From positions 1 through 63,926 of the forward strand of contig JARGPB010000019.1 of NCBI GenBank assembly GCA_029212905.1: DNA of 63,926 nucleotides, read 5' to 3'. The translations under genes and the position numbers were made by a program. Under the pieces are notes generated by a model. That model worked only from the letters and a program-made list of their open reading frames with translations. It made no database searches and had not been told where the DNA came from. How positions within the stretch are numbered: the first letter of the stretch is position 1; the number at the start of each line of letters is the position of its first letter. Shown here piece by piece: positions 48,416 to 57,981 of this stretch. The DNA is from Thalassovita sp. Its GTDB lineage: Bacteria; Pseudomonadota; Alphaproteobacteria; Rhodobacterales; Rhodobacteraceae.

Positions 48416-49288
48416 ATGCGTGGAGTCTTTGGACTTGTCCTGATTGCCGGCCTGGCCCTTGCGGGCTTTGCCGTTTACATGGCCAAAAACTATATTTCTG
48501 GCTACCAGAACGAGCTGGCCCGAGCGAACGCCGTCCGTGCCGAAGTGATCCAGACCGTGGACATCATCGTCGCAAAGCGCGCCCTAAAATATGGTGAAGT
48601 GCTGAAGCCAGAAGACGTCCGCATGGTCAAATGGCCCGAGAAATCGCTGCCCGAGGGCACATTCTCCAAAGCAGACGCTCTGTTCCCCAACCCCGAAAAC
48701 CCGGATATGCGCCGCATCGTTTTGCGCGCCATGGAGCCGAACGAAGCCGTCATGGCCGTCAAGGTCACCGAGCCCGGCGAAGATGCCGGCCTGACCTCGC
48801 GACTGAAGCGCGGCATGCGTGCCTTCACCGTCAAGGTAGACGTGGCCACAGGTGTTTCGGGCTTCTTGCGTCCCGGTGATGTTGTTGACGTGTATTGGAC
48901 GGGCGAAGTGAACGTCGGCACCGTAAACGAGCGCCGCGAAGTCACCAAGCTGATCCAGACGAACATTCAGCTGATCGCGGTTGACCAAACCGCCAATGGC
49001 GACAACACCGAAGCCGCGATTGCCCGGACTGTAACGGTTACGGCGAACTCGCAACAGGTTGCCGCGCTGGCACAGGCGCAATCCACAGGTCGGCTGTCGC
49101 TGGCACTGGTGGGGGCCGAGGACGACAGCGTTGCTCAGGCGGTCGAGGTCGACATGCGCTCTTTGCTGGGGCTGAAAGATGCGGCTCCGGTTGTAGAAGA
49201 ACAGGTCGCTCAGAAAAAAGAGGTCTGCACAATCCGTACCCGTCGTGGGTCGGACGTGGTGCAAATCCCGATCCCCTGCACCAACTAA
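48416..49288 (+). CDS. cpaB: Flp pilus assembly protein CpaB/RcpC
   Basis: This is an inner-membrane-anchored periplasmic component that helps pilus assembly with the secretin. The 290 residues have an N-terminal membrane helix (VFGLVLIAGLALAGFAVYM), then an SAF domain (about 48-115, IIVAKRALKYGEVLKPEDV) and a conserved RGMRAFTVKVDVATGVSGFLRPGDVVDVYW core. A C-terminal Cys pair (CTIRTRRG ... PCTN) could form a disulfide. ATG 48416 follows GAAAGGAAATC. The terminator-like hairpin after it separates it from cpaC. Confidence 0.93.
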   Translation: MRGVFGLVLIAGLALAGFAVYMAKNYISGYQNELARANAVRAEVIQTVDIIVAKRALKYGEVLKPEDVRMVKWPEKSLPEGTFSKADALFPNPENPDMRRIVLRAMEPNEAVMAVKVTEPGEDAGLTSRLKRGMRAFTVKVDVATGVSGFLRPGDVVDVYWTGEVNVGTVNERREVTKLIQTNIQLIAVDQTANGDNTEAAIARTVTVTANSQQVAALAQAQSTGRLSLALVGAEDDSVAQAVEVDMRSLLGLKDAAPVVEEQVAQKKEVCTIRTRRGSDVVQIPIPCTN

Positions 49289-49318
49289 GCTTGGCCCGAA
49301 CATCGAAAACGCCTTTGC

Positions 49319-49344
49319 GGGGTGGCCAGTCAAATGGCCACCCC
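49319..49344 (+). terminator. Intra-operon hairpin between cpaB and cpaC
   Basis: A perfect 10-base stem GGGGTGGCCA/TGGCCACCCC with a 6-base loop, followed by GTTGCATTTT. It probably lowers transcription of the downstream machinery relative to cpaB, or separates two transcripts. Confidence 0.7.
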
Positions 49345-49506
49345 GTTGCATTTTCGCCGCATCCAGCCGGGCTTTTCCTCGGGTGCAACATCAGAATCAC
49401 CCCCGAACCTATTGATTCTTGCAAAGTTTCCTCTTTTCGCGCATGGTGTCCCAAACGAGCGGGCAAAAAGACCCGATCCCGAGGCGTGATCGAAGAGGCA
49501 GGTCAC

Positions 49507-50940
49507 ATGAAATTCAATATGATCTTCAAAGCAGCCACCATTGGGCTGTCCCTGGCATTTGCGGCGACAAGTTTCAGCACTCCGGCTGAAGCTCAGAACC
49601 TGCGCGTGGTCAAACGGGGCACCTCGACGGCGCTGAACGTTCCCATGAATCGCGCGGTCGTTGTCGAAAGCGAAACGCCCTTTGCCGAGCTGTCGATTGC
49701 CAATCCGGCCATTGCTGACATCTCGTCTCTGTCGGATCGCACGATCTATGTCTTGGGGAAATCCCCAGGCATCACCACACTGACGATTCTGGATGCCTCG
49801 GGCAAACTGATGACGAATGTGGATGTGGTTGTCGCGGCTGACATCACCGAATTCAAAGAACGCCTGCGCCAGATCCTTCCTGGTGAGAAAATCGAAGTGC
49901 GCACTGCCAATGACGGGATCGTCCTGTCCGGCACCGCCTCCAGCGCGGCGCGTTTGCAACGCGCCCTGGATCTGGCGGAACGCTACGCGCCGCAACGAGT
50001 GTCAAACCTGATGTCGGTGGGCGGTGTACAGCAGGTCATGCTCAAGGTCCGTTTCGCCGAGATGGAGCGCAGCGTGTCCAAATCGCTGAGCACCTCGCTT
50101 GCGCTGGACGGCTCGATCTTGGGCGGCAATGCCAATATTTCCGGCGGCACCAACACCAATAACAACTCTGGCTCGCAGGGGAATTCCTTGGGCGGCACGA
50201 TTCCCGGCACCTCCGAGGCAAACGGCGCGATGCTGTTTGGCTTCAGCGCTGGTTCGGTCGAAGTCGGCGTTCTGCTGGAAGCCCTTGAAACCAAAGGGGT
50301 CGTCCGCAGCCTGGCCGAACCGAACCTGACCGCCCTTTCGGGCCAAGAGGCCAAGTTCTTGGCGGGCGGCGAATATCCCGTTCCGGTCAGTCAGGACAAC
50401 GGCGGCGTCACCGTCGAGTTCAAACCTTTTGGTGTCGAGCTGAACTTCATCCCCCGCGTTGTGGATGGCGACTTGATCAACCTGGAACTCGAAGCAGCCG
50501 TGTCTTCGATCGACCCGACGAACGGGTTTACCTCGAACGCCTTTACCATTGATGCGTTCCGCCGCCGCGAGACCTCGACCACGGTCGAGCTGCGTGACGG
50601 CGAGAGCTTTGCCATCGCTGGGCTTCTGCAAGACGATTTCCTAGATACCAACGGTCAGGTGCCGTGGCTGGGCGACATCCCGATTCTGGGCACACTGTTC
50701 CGCAGCGCACAATATCAACGGTCGCAGTCAGAGCTGGTGATCATCATCACGGCGCATCTGGTCACACCGACCCGCGGCGAAGTTCTGGCCCTGCCAACAG
50801 ACCGCATCACCCCGCCCTCGGAAAAAGACCTGTTCCTGAATGGGAAGGTCGCCCGCGACAAAAGCCGCCGCCTGAAAGGTGGCGCAGGCGAAGTTGCGCG
50901 GCAGGATTTCAGCGGCTCTTATGGCTATGTGATGGATTGA
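49507..50940 (+). CDS. cpaC: Flp pilus outer-membrane secretin CpaC/RcpA
   Basis: This forms the outer-membrane channel for the pilus. The 477-residue precursor has a signal peptide ending STPAEAQ (about residue 30), an N-terminal pilus-specific region (NRAVVVESETPFAEL), a BON-like segment (about 105-150) and the secretin domain with VLLEALETKGVVRSLAEPNL and VPWLGDIPILGTLFRS near 385-400. A Gly/Asn-rich loop (around 215-235) may be the gate insertion. ATG 49507 gives a proper signal peptide; the longer frame crosses the intra-operon hairpin. Confidence 0.94.
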   Translation: MKFNMIFKAATIGLSLAFAATSFSTPAEAQNLRVVKRGTSTALNVPMNRAVVVESETPFAELSIANPAIADISSLSDRTIYVLGKSPGITTLTILDASGKLMTNVDVVVAADITEFKERLRQILPGEKIEVRTANDGIVLSGTASSAARLQRALDLAERYAPQRVSNLMSVGGVQQVMLKVRFAEMERSVSKSLSTSLALDGSILGGNANISGGTNTNNNSGSQGNSLGGTIPGTSEANGAMLFGFSAGSVEVGVLLEALETKGVVRSLAEPNLTALSGQEAKFLAGGEYPVPVSQDNGGVTVEFKPFGVELNFIPRVVDGDLINLELEAAVSSIDPTNGFTSNAFTIDAFRRRETSTTVELRDGESFAIAGLLQDDFLDTNGQVPWLGDIPILGTLFRSAQYQRSQSELVIIITAHLVTPTRGEVLALPTDRITPPSEKDLFLNGKVARDKSRRLKGGAGEVARQDFSGSYGYVMD

Positions 50941-50944
50941 TACG

Positions 50945-51613
50945 ATGAACAAACGTCCGGTTCTTCCCGCCCTTCTGATTGGCAGCCTAATCGTCGTAAG
51001 CGGTTGCGAAGGCACCAAATCCTACTCGACATTTACCGGCGAAGCCGGGGCCTTGGTCGCGGGTGGTGATTTCGGCAATTCAACCATGAACAACACCATG
51101 GTGATGAGCGGAGAAAAGGGCTATGTCATTGATCTTGCACGCCGTTTTGACGCCGACGTCGGCAGCACAGTGAATTTTGCGTTCAACTCTTCGCAGTTGG
51201 ACCAGGCCGCACGCGTCGCGCTGCACAGACAGGCTGACTGGATCAAACAGTTCCCCGAGGTTCGTTTCCGCGTCTATGGCCACACCGATGCGGTTGGCTC
51301 GAACGCATTCAACAAACGTCTGGGCCTGCGCCGGGCACGTGCTGTCGTGTCTTATCTGGTCTCGCAAGGCATCAGCCGTTCACGGCTTGAGGCAGTCGTC
51401 TCGCATGGGGAAACCCAGCCGCTGATCGTGACCGAAGGCCGCGAGCGCCGCAACCGTCGCACCGTGACCGAAGTCAGCGGTTTTGTGAAGCGGAACGCCG
51501 CAGAGCTGGACGGCAAATACGCTGCGATTGTGTACCGTGAATACGTCAACAGTGCCCGTCCCGATACCGGCCTGAGCTCGATCACGGGTACAGATTTCTC
51601 GACGACCGAATAA
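50945..51613 (+). CDS. OmpA-domain lipoprotein of the Tad locus
   Basis: This 222-residue predicted lipoprotein has a signal peptide and lipobox LIVVSGC (Cys21), then an OmpA-type peptidoglycan-binding domain (about 75-165) with VYGHTDAVGSNAFNKRLGLRRA and the ERRNRRT ending. It occupies the place of CpaD/RcpB after the secretin, so it may anchor or stabilise the secretin in the cell wall. This placement role is inferred. It starts 4 bases after the cpaC stop. Confidence 0.88.
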   Translation: MNKRPVLPALLIGSLIVVSGCEGTKSYSTFTGEAGALVAGGDFGNSTMNNTMVMSGEKGYVIDLARRFDADVGSTVNFAFNSSQLDQAARVALHRQADWIKQFPEVRFRVYGHTDAVGSNAFNKRLGLRRARAVVSYLVSQGISRSRLEAVVSHGETQPLIVTEGRERRNRRTVTEVSGFVKRNAAELDGKYAAIVYREYVNSARPDTGLSSITGTDFSTTE

Positions 51614-51829
51614 TCTGAACAATCCTGCGATTTCCACGGATTAGTCCGAATTCTCCAAACAATGACGATCTTTTGGCCCTATTTCCGCCCAAGTTGAGGA
51701 CGATCTTAGCGTCAATGGGATTGGTGCGTTCTGATCAAAGAGCGTAGCGAGCACAGGTTGGGGCCACGAACAGGACTTGAGAACCACGCCCTCTCTGTTG
51801 CTTGCGAACCTGATAAGGAAGACAAGGCA

Positions 51830-53092
51830 ATGACGAGCGAAGCAAATCTGCAACCCGAGCCAAGCCCCATTCAGGCTTGTACCATCAGTCGGGACGTGCA
51901 GAATTTCGATTTGCTGATCGAAGACATGGAGCAGCTTCTTGGCGAAAGCTGGGGGGATCTGGGGTTTTCGGACGCGTTACCTTTCTTTCAACAACCCGAT
52001 GCTGAAACACTGGAGTTTGTCGCCATGGCGGTGGATTCCGAGGACGAAGACAATCTTGTTCTTCTGGGCGAAATCATCAGCCAGGCCAAAGATCGCAACA
52101 TCAAGGTGATCCTGATCGCGGACGATGTAAGCCCCGCCGCGCTGCACCAGTTGCTGCGTCAGGGCGCCGATGAATTTGTCCCCTACCCTCTGCCAGAAAA
52201 CGAACTGATGGCCGCGGTCGAACGCATTCGCACCCCCGAGCCGGAAATTCAGTACCACCCCGAGGCCGTTACAGCCGCACCGGTCTCTGTGGCCAAATCG
52301 GCCCATGACCGCGAGGGCGTTCTGATCGCCGTACACGGCCTGGCGGGCGGCACGGGCGCAACCACTCTGGCCGTCAACCTGGGCTGGGAACTGGTTCAAT
52401 CCGCCAAGAAGGGGGAAACGCCTCCGCGTGTCTGCGTTCTGGATTTCGATCTGCAATTCGGCTCGGTCTCGACCTATTTCGACCTGCCGCGCCGCGACGC
52501 TGTTTTCGAAATGCTGACGGACACCGAAGCCATGGATGACGATGTATTCATGCAGGCTTTGATGTCCTTCGAGGACAAAATCCACGTTCTGACGGCGCCG
52601 GCAGATATCATTCCGCTGGACCTGATCACCTCAGAAGACATCCTGCGGGTGACCGAAATGGCGCGCCGCCACTTTGACTACGTGATCGTGGACATGCCCA
52701 AAACGCTCGTCGTCTGGACCGAAGCAATCCTGAACGCGGCCCATATCTATTTCGCCACGCTCGAGCTGGACATGCGCTCGGCACAGAACGCATTGCGCCT
52801 GAAGCGCGCCCTGCAAGCCGAGGACCTGCCCTTTGACAAGCTGCGCTTTGTGTTGAACCGCGGGCCGAAATTCACCGATTTGAACGGAAAATCGCGGGTC
52901 AAACGCCTGGCCGAAAGCCTTGGCATCTCGATCGACTTGCAAATGCCCGACGGAGGCAAGCAAGTAACGCAGGCTGGCGACCATGGTCTGCCCCTGGCGC
53001 AAAGCGCCAGCAAGAACCCCCTGCGCAAAGAAATCGCCAAACTGGCCGGGTCGCTTCATGACCTGGGGCAGCAGGCCGCCGAAGCCGGCTAA
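51830..53092 (+). CDS. cpaE: Pilus assembly protein CpaE/TadZ
   Basis: This ParA/MinD-like protein localises the Tad machine to its site. The 420 residues have an N-terminal receiver-like domain without the phospho-acceptor pattern (about 20-135) and a C-terminal ATPase-like domain. Its P-loop reads GLAGGTGATT (170-179): both lysines of a normal ParA Walker A (KGGxGKTT) are replaced. Many TadZ proteins have such atypical loops. LDFDLQFGSVSTYFDL follows. ATG 51830 follows AAGGAAGACAAGG. A 217-base gap precedes it and may contain a promoter. Confidence 0.9.
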   Translation: MTSEANLQPEPSPIQACTISRDVQNFDLLIEDMEQLLGESWGDLGFSDALPFFQQPDAETLEFVAMAVDSEDEDNLVLLGEIISQAKDRNIKVILIADDVSPAALHQLLRQGADEFVPYPLPENELMAAVERIRTPEPEIQYHPEAVTAAPVSVAKSAHDREGVLIAVHGLAGGTGATTLAVNLGWELVQSAKKGETPPRVCVLDFDLQFGSVSTYFDLPRRDAVFEMLTDTEAMDDDVFMQALMSFEDKIHVLTAPADIIPLDLITSEDILRVTEMARRHFDYVIVDMPKTLVVWTEAILNAAHIYFATLELDMRSAQNALRLKRALQAEDLPFDKLRFVLNRGPKFTDLNGKSRVKRLAESLGISIDLQMPDGGKQVTQAGDHGLPLAQSASKNPLRKEIAKLAGSLHDLGQQAAEAG

Positions 53093-53111
53093 GGATTCAA
53101 GGGATTAACTG

Positions 53112-54557
53112 ATGTTTTCGCGTTACAAAAAACCAGCAAACACCCCCGCGCCGAAAGGCGTCAAAGCTGTCGAAGCGCCCAACCCCGGGACCGAGGAAAA
53201 GGCGCCCGCGCAATCCGTGGTCATTCGCAAGCCGATGCCCAAAGCCGCCGCTCAGGCCCCTACGGCAGACAAGGAACGCAAACGCAAAGAACGCCTGTCG
53301 GAAATCAAGCTGGAACTGCACCGCGCGTTGCTGGACAATCTGAACCTTGGGGCGCTGGAAACCGCAAGCGAGGCCGAACTGCGCGCCGAGATCAGCTCGA
53401 TCACCACCGAAATTCTTGAAGAAAAGGGAATCGTGCTGAACCGCGAGGATCGCACCACCCTGAACCAGGAACTGTATGACGAGGTGACAGGCCTAGGCCC
53501 GCTGGAAACCCTGCTCAAAGACGACAGCGTCAACGATATTCTGGTCAACGGCCCACAGCGCATCTTTGTTGAACGCGCTGGCAAGCTGGAGCTTAGCGAC
53601 GTCACCTTCAAGGACGAAAAGCACCTGCTGCGGATCATCGACAAAATCGTGTCCGCCGTGGGACGCCGCGTCGACGAATCCAACCCCTATGTTGACGCCC
53701 GTCTGGCCGATGGTTCGCGTTTCAACGCCATGGTGCCGCCAGTTGCCGTGGACGGGTCGCTGGTTTCCATTCGTAAGTTCAAGAAAGAGAAACTGGGGAT
53801 CGACGATCTGGTCCGCTTTGGCGCGTTCTCCGAGGAGATGGCCGCCTATTTGCAAGCCGCCGTCGCCACGCGCCTGAACATCATCGTGTCGGGCGGTACG
53901 GGCTCTGGTAAAACGACCACGCTGAACGCTTTGTCGTCCTTCATTGGCGATTCCGAACGCATCCTGACAATCGAAGACACCGCCGAACTTCAGCTGCAAC
54001 AGGTCCACGTGGGCCGGATGGAATCCCGCCCGCCCAACGTCGAAGGCAAGGGCGAGGTCAGCCAGCGGGATTGTTTGCGCAACGCTCTGCGGATGCGTCC
54101 TGACCGGATCATCGTGGGGGAAACCCGCGGCGAAGAGGTCATCGACATGTTGCAGGCCATGAACACCGGCCACGATGGCTCGATGACCACGATCCACGCC
54201 AACAGCGCGCGTGATGGTGTCAGCCGTCTGGAAAACATGATCGCGATGGCCGGAATCGAAATGCCGATCAAGGCCGTCCGCAGCCAGATTTCTTCGGCTG
54301 TGAACCTGATTGTGCAGGCCTCGCGTTTGCAGGATGGGTCGCGTCGCATGACCTCGATCACCGAGATCACCGGCATGGAGGGCGACGTGATTTCCATGCA
54401 AGAGGTCTTCCGCTTTCAGCGTGTCGGTCTGACCCCCGACAACAAGATCATGGGCCATTTCACCGCAACCGGCGTGCGCTCGCACTTCTCGGAACGCTTT
54501 CGTCTGTGGGGTTACGATCTGCCCCCATCCATCTTTGAACCAGCAGCCGCGGAGTAA
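53112..54557 (+). CDS. cpaF: Type IVb pilus assembly ATPase CpaF/TadA
   Basis: This hexameric secretion ATPase powers pilus extension and probably retraction. The 481 residues have a disordered Pro/Ala/Lys-rich N-terminus (1-60), the N1 domain, Walker A GGTGSGKTTT (261-270), an Asp box (ILTIEDTAELQL), Walker B (RIIVGETRGEEVIDML) and a His box (GHDGSMTTIHANSARD). All catalytic residues are present. It follows cpaE by 19 bases and is followed by tadB within 6 bases. Confidence 0.95.
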   Translation: MFSRYKKPANTPAPKGVKAVEAPNPGTEEKAPAQSVVIRKPMPKAAAQAPTADKERKRKERLSEIKLELHRALLDNLNLGALETASEAELRAEISSITTEILEEKGIVLNREDRTTLNQELYDEVTGLGPLETLLKDDSVNDILVNGPQRIFVERAGKLELSDVTFKDEKHLLRIIDKIVSAVGRRVDESNPYVDARLADGSRFNAMVPPVAVDGSLVSIRKFKKEKLGIDDLVRFGAFSEEMAAYLQAAVATRLNIIVSGGTGSGKTTTLNALSSFIGDSERILTIEDTAELQLQQVHVGRMESRPPNVEGKGEVSQRDCLRNALRMRPDRIIVGETRGEEVIDMLQAMNTGHDGSMTTIHANSARDGVSRLENMIAMAGIEMPIKAVRSQISSAVNLIVQASRLQDGSRRMTSITEITGMEGDVISMQEVFRFQRVGLTPDNKIMGHFTATGVRSHFSERFRLWGYDLPPSIFEPAAAE

Positions 54558-54562
54558 TTCAA

Positions 54563-55531
54563 ATGGCCATCAGTATGGAACCACTTATCTACGCGCTGAT
54601 CTTTGTCGGTGTGCTGGTCCTGGTCGAAGGGATCTACCTGACGGTCTTTGGTCGCTCGATCAGCCTGAACAGCCGTGTGAACCGCCGGTTGGAGATGCTG
54701 GAAAAAGGCACCAACCGCGCCGAGGTGATGGAAACGCTCCGCAAGGAGATGAGCCAGCACATGAAATCGCGGTCCATCCCGATTTATTCGATGCTGGCGG
54801 ACCGTGCGCAAAAAGCGGCCATCGCGTTCACACCGACCCAGTTGATGATGATCATGGGGCTGCTCAGCGTCGTGGCGTTTTTCGGCCTGACCGTTGGCAC
54901 CGATACCTCGCCTCCTCTGCGGATGGCTCTGTCTGGTGCGATGGGCATCGGCGGCGTGTATTTCTGGGTGAACGGCAAAGCCAAGAAACGCATGAACATG
55001 ATCGAGGAACAGCTGCCCGACGCCGTGGAACTGATGGTCCGCAGCCTGCGCGTGGGGCACCCGTTCAGCTCGGCTATCCAGATCGTCGCCAAAGAGGTCG
55101 CAGACCCCCTGGCCACCGAATTCGGCATGATCGCAGACGAGGCCCAGTATGGGCGCGACGTCGGCGAGGCGCTCAAGGACATGGCCGAACGCCTGGACAT
55201 GCAGGACATGCGGTTCCTGGCCGTGGCCGTGACCATCCAGCAGCAATCGGGTGGTAACCTGGCCGAGATCCTGGCCGGCCTGGCCAAGGTGATCCGCGCA
55301 CGTTTCAAACTGTTCCGCCGCGTGAAGGCCATCACGGCCGAGGCCCAGTGGTCCGGTAAGTTCCTCTCGGCCTTTCCTGTGTTGGCCCTGATTGCGATCA
55401 ACGTCATGGATCCGAACTACTATGACGAAGTTCTGGATCACGCTCTGTTCGTGCCCGCCTGTATCGCGGTGGGTCTGTTCCTGGGCGCCAACCTGATCAT
55501 CATGCGCATTCTTGTCGACATCAAGGTTTGA
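54563..55531 (+). CDS. tadB: Tad inner-membrane platform protein TadB
   Basis: This GspF-like inner-membrane protein forms the pilus base with TadC. The 322 residues have a first helix (LIYALIFVGVLVLVEGIYL), a pair around 90-130 and two at the C-terminus, flanking a cytoplasmic GspF domain (QLPDAVELMVRSLRVGHPFSSAI). It follows cpaF by five bases and precedes tadC by 11 bases. Confidence 0.93.
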   Translation: MAISMEPLIYALIFVGVLVLVEGIYLTVFGRSISLNSRVNRRLEMLEKGTNRAEVMETLRKEMSQHMKSRSIPIYSMLADRAQKAAIAFTPTQLMMIMGLLSVVAFFGLTVGTDTSPPLRMALSGAMGIGGVYFWVNGKAKKRMNMIEEQLPDAVELMVRSLRVGHPFSSAIQIVAKEVADPLATEFGMIADEAQYGRDVGEALKDMAERLDMQDMRFLAVAVTIQQQSGGNLAEILAGLAKVIRARFKLFRRVKAITAEAQWSGKFLSAFPVLALIAINVMDPNYYDEVLDHALFVPACIAVGLFLGANLIIMRILVDIKV

Positions 55532-55542
55532 GGAGAGCACCA

Positions 55543-56514
55543 ATGGACATCTTCAATACAATCCTCGGAGAAGACCTGGCCCCTTTCGGCCCTGTCATTC
55601 TGGTCGGCCTGTTGGCGCTGGGACTGATCATGGCGGCGGTCATGATCCTGCTGGGTCAGAAATCCGACCCGCTGGACAAGCTGAACAAAGACCACCGGCA
55701 GGCCGAGAAAGCCAGCCGCAAGTCGGGCAAATCCGGCGGCCTGCGTACAGCCAAAAGCAACGACAAGCTTGAGAAATATTCGACATTCCTCGAGCCGCAG
55801 AACGAAAAAGAATACTCGGCCGTTCACCAAAAACTGTTGCAGGCTGGGTACCGTTCCAAAGACGCCGTCCGGTTCTATCACTTTGCGCAATTTGCGCTGG
55901 GTCTGGGCGGTTTGGCCTTGGGCGTGGCCTATTTCATGCTGGTTCTGTCCGGCAAGGAACCCACCACTCAGCAAACACTGATGTGGATTCTGGGGCCTGG
56001 ATGTGCGGGCTATATGTTGCCCAAATACTGGGTGACCAAACGCCAGCAGAAACGCCAGGAAGAAATCACCGCTGGTTTCCCCGACGCGCTGGACATGATG
56101 CTGGTCTGCGTCGAGGCGGGGCAATCCCTGGATCAGTCGATCATCCGCGTTTCCAAGGAAATCCGCGCGTCCTATCCCGCGCTGGCTGACGAATTCGAGA
56201 TTGTCTCGCATCAGATCAAGGCCGGCAAAGAAAAGTCCACCGTTCTGGCCGATATGGGCGAACGCTGCGGTGTTGCGGATGTGTCCAGCTTTGTGACCGT
56301 TCTGGTGCAATCCGCCACTTTCGGTACCTCCATCGCCGAGGCCCTGCGCGTCTATGCCGGTGAAATGCGTGACAAACGCGTGATGCGCGCCGAAGAGGCC
56401 GCAAACAAGTTGCCGACCAAGATGACACTTGCCACAATGGCGCTAACCGTGCCGCCGCTGCTGATCATTCTGGTCGCGCCTTCGGCCATCGGTATTTTGG
56501 AACTGGGCAAGTGA
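55543..56514 (+). CDS. tadC: Tad inner-membrane platform protein TadC
   Basis: This is the second GspF-like platform subunit, paralogous to TadB. The 323 residues contain an N-terminal helix (PVILVGLLALGLIMAAVMILL), a charged linker, a helix pair around 110-150, the GspF core FPDALDMMLVCVEAGQSLDQSI and a C-terminal helix (VPPLLIILVAPSAIGILEL). ATG 55543 is preceded by GAGGAGAG and was preferred to an ATG five codons upstream. Confidence 0.93.
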   Translation: MDIFNTILGEDLAPFGPVILVGLLALGLIMAAVMILLGQKSDPLDKLNKDHRQAEKASRKSGKSGGLRTAKSNDKLEKYSTFLEPQNEKEYSAVHQKLLQAGYRSKDAVRFYHFAQFALGLGGLALGVAYFMLVLSGKEPTTQQTLMWILGPGCAGYMLPKYWVTKRQQKRQEEITAGFPDALDMMLVCVEAGQSLDQSIIRVSKEIRASYPALADEFEIVSHQIKAGKEKSTVLADMGERCGVADVSSFVTVLVQSATFGTSIAEALRVYAGEMRDKRVMRAEEAANKLPTKMTLATMALTVPPLLIILVAPSAIGILELGK

Positions 56515-56526
56515 GCAGTTAACCCT

Positions 56527-57090
56527 ATGAAACGGATGAAGGCAGGCATCGCCCTGCTGAGCACCATCGCTCTGGCCGCCTGTTCAACGGGCGGCCTTGG
56601 TACGTCCAAGGACGGGGTAAACGCGCCCGGTCTGGCTCGAAATGGTCAGGCCGTAGACGGGCTTTTGGTGGGGCAGCGTCTGATGGATGCGGGCGAATAT
56701 GAACTGGCGCTACAAGCCTATTCGCGCGCGGCACTGGCGCATGGGATGACAGTGGATGTGCTGGCCGGACTGGGCACTGCCAACCTGGGCCTGGGACGTC
56801 TGGGTCAGTCCGAAACCCTGCTGCGCCGCGCTGTGAACACCGATCAGGCCATCCCCGAAGTGTGGAACAATCTGGGCGTTGTCCTTATGGAACGCGGCAA
56901 AACCGGCGAAGCGGTACAGATTTTCCAGAAGGCCTATGCACTGGATGATGGCGAAAGTGACTCAATTCGGGATAATTTACGCTTGGCACTCGCAAAATCT
57001 GAAAATACTGCGTATGATCCTGAGCAAGAACAAGATTATAAATTGGTACGACGTGGTAGCAGCGACTACCTGATCCGTCAGATACCATGA
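56527..57090 (+). CDS. tadD: TPR lipoprotein TadD
   Basis: The 187-residue predicted lipoprotein has lipobox LAAC (Cys19) and three TPR-like repeats (about 45-150, for example YELALQAYSRAALAHG, NNLGVVLMERGKTGEAVQIF). In Tad systems TadD acts as the pilotin-like partner for secretin assembly. The last 30 codons (from about 56990) are locally AT-rich (AATACTGCGTATGATCC). It starts 12 bases after tadC. Confidence 0.88.
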   Translation: MKRMKAGIALLSTIALAACSTGGLGTSKDGVNAPGLARNGQAVDGLLVGQRLMDAGEYELALQAYSRAALAHGMTVDVLAGLGTANLGLGRLGQSETLLRRAVNTDQAIPEVWNNLGVVLMERGKTGEAVQIFQKAYALDDGESDSIRDNLRLALAKSENTAYDPEQEQDYKLVRRGSSDYLIRQIP

Positions 57091-57120
57091 TCGGGCAAGA
57101 GCAGTAAAAGGACGCAATCA

Positions 57121-57969
57121 ATGCGCCACCCTCTCATCTTTACCCTGTGCCTGACCGGTGCGGTCAGCCTTTCCGCATGTGATCAGATCCGCGGAAAAAA
57201 CGAGGTAGACAGAGCGATCAGCGCGGTGAACGCGGTTGATCAGAACAACCTGTCAGACATCATGCTGACGGTCGCCGACCCTAACGAGGCCGTGATCTAC
57301 TTCACCCGCTCGGTGAAGGAAAACCCTGATCGGGTTGATCTGCGTCGCGGGCTGGCGACATCGCTGGTGCGCGCCAACCGCGCAACCGAAGCCGTGCCCG
57401 TCTGGCGCAAAGTCGTCGAGCACCCCGAGGCCCTGAATGACGACCGCGTTGATCTGGCCGACGCCCTGATCCGCACTGGCAAATGGGACGAGGCAGATAA
57501 GGTTCTGGACGGCGTCCCCCCCACCTTTGAGACCTTCAAACGTTACCGCCTGGAGGCAATGGTCGCTGACTCGAACAAAGAGTGGAAAAAAGCCGACAGT
57601 TTCTATGAAATCGCCGTGGGCCTGACGACGCGCCCTGCCGGCGTTCTGAACAACTGGGGCTATTCGAAACTGACGCGCGGCGATTTCTCCGAGGCAGAGC
57701 GGCTGTTCTCGGACGCGATCCGCAACGATGAAAAACTGTTCACCGCGAAAAACAACCTGGTCCTGGCCCGCGGCGCGCAGCGCAACTATGCCCTGCCCGT
57801 CATCCCAATGAGCCAGACCGAACGCGCGCAATTGCTGCACACAATGGGGCTGAGCGCTGTTAAACAAGGCGATGTGACGACGGGCAAAGGCCTGCTGCGC
57901 GAAGCCATCGACACCCATCCCCAGCACTTTGAGGCCGCCGTACGCAGCCTACGCGCGCTGGAAAGCTGA
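57121..57969 (+). CDS. Second TPR lipoprotein of the Tad locus
   Basis: The 282-residue predicted lipoprotein has lipobox SLSAC (Cys20) and several TPR-like helices (VDLRRGLATSLVRANRATEAV, NNWGYSKLTRGDFSEAERLF, MGLSAVKQGDVTTGKGLLREA). It follows tadD by 30 bases and probably works with it in outer-membrane assembly of the secretin. Tandem TadD-like proteins are common in Rhodobacterales Tad loci; I cannot give a more specific function. Confidence 0.85.
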   Translation: MRHPLIFTLCLTGAVSLSACDQIRGKNEVDRAISAVNAVDQNNLSDIMLTVADPNEAVIYFTRSVKENPDRVDLRRGLATSLVRANRATEAVPVWRKVVEHPEALNDDRVDLADALIRTGKWDEADKVLDGVPPTFETFKRYRLEAMVADSNKEWKKADSFYEIAVGLTTRPAGVLNNWGYSKLTRGDFSEAERLFSDAIRNDEKLFTAKNNLVLARGAQRNYALPVIPMSQTERAQLLHTMGLSAVKQGDVTTGKGLLREAIDTHPQHFEAAVRSLRALES

Positions 57970-57981
57970 CGGACGATCACG

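Noticed and set aside
45949..48416. CtrA sites upstream of the flp genes
   Set aside because: I scanned for TTAA-N7-TTAA around each TTAA in this region and found no full or single-mismatch site.
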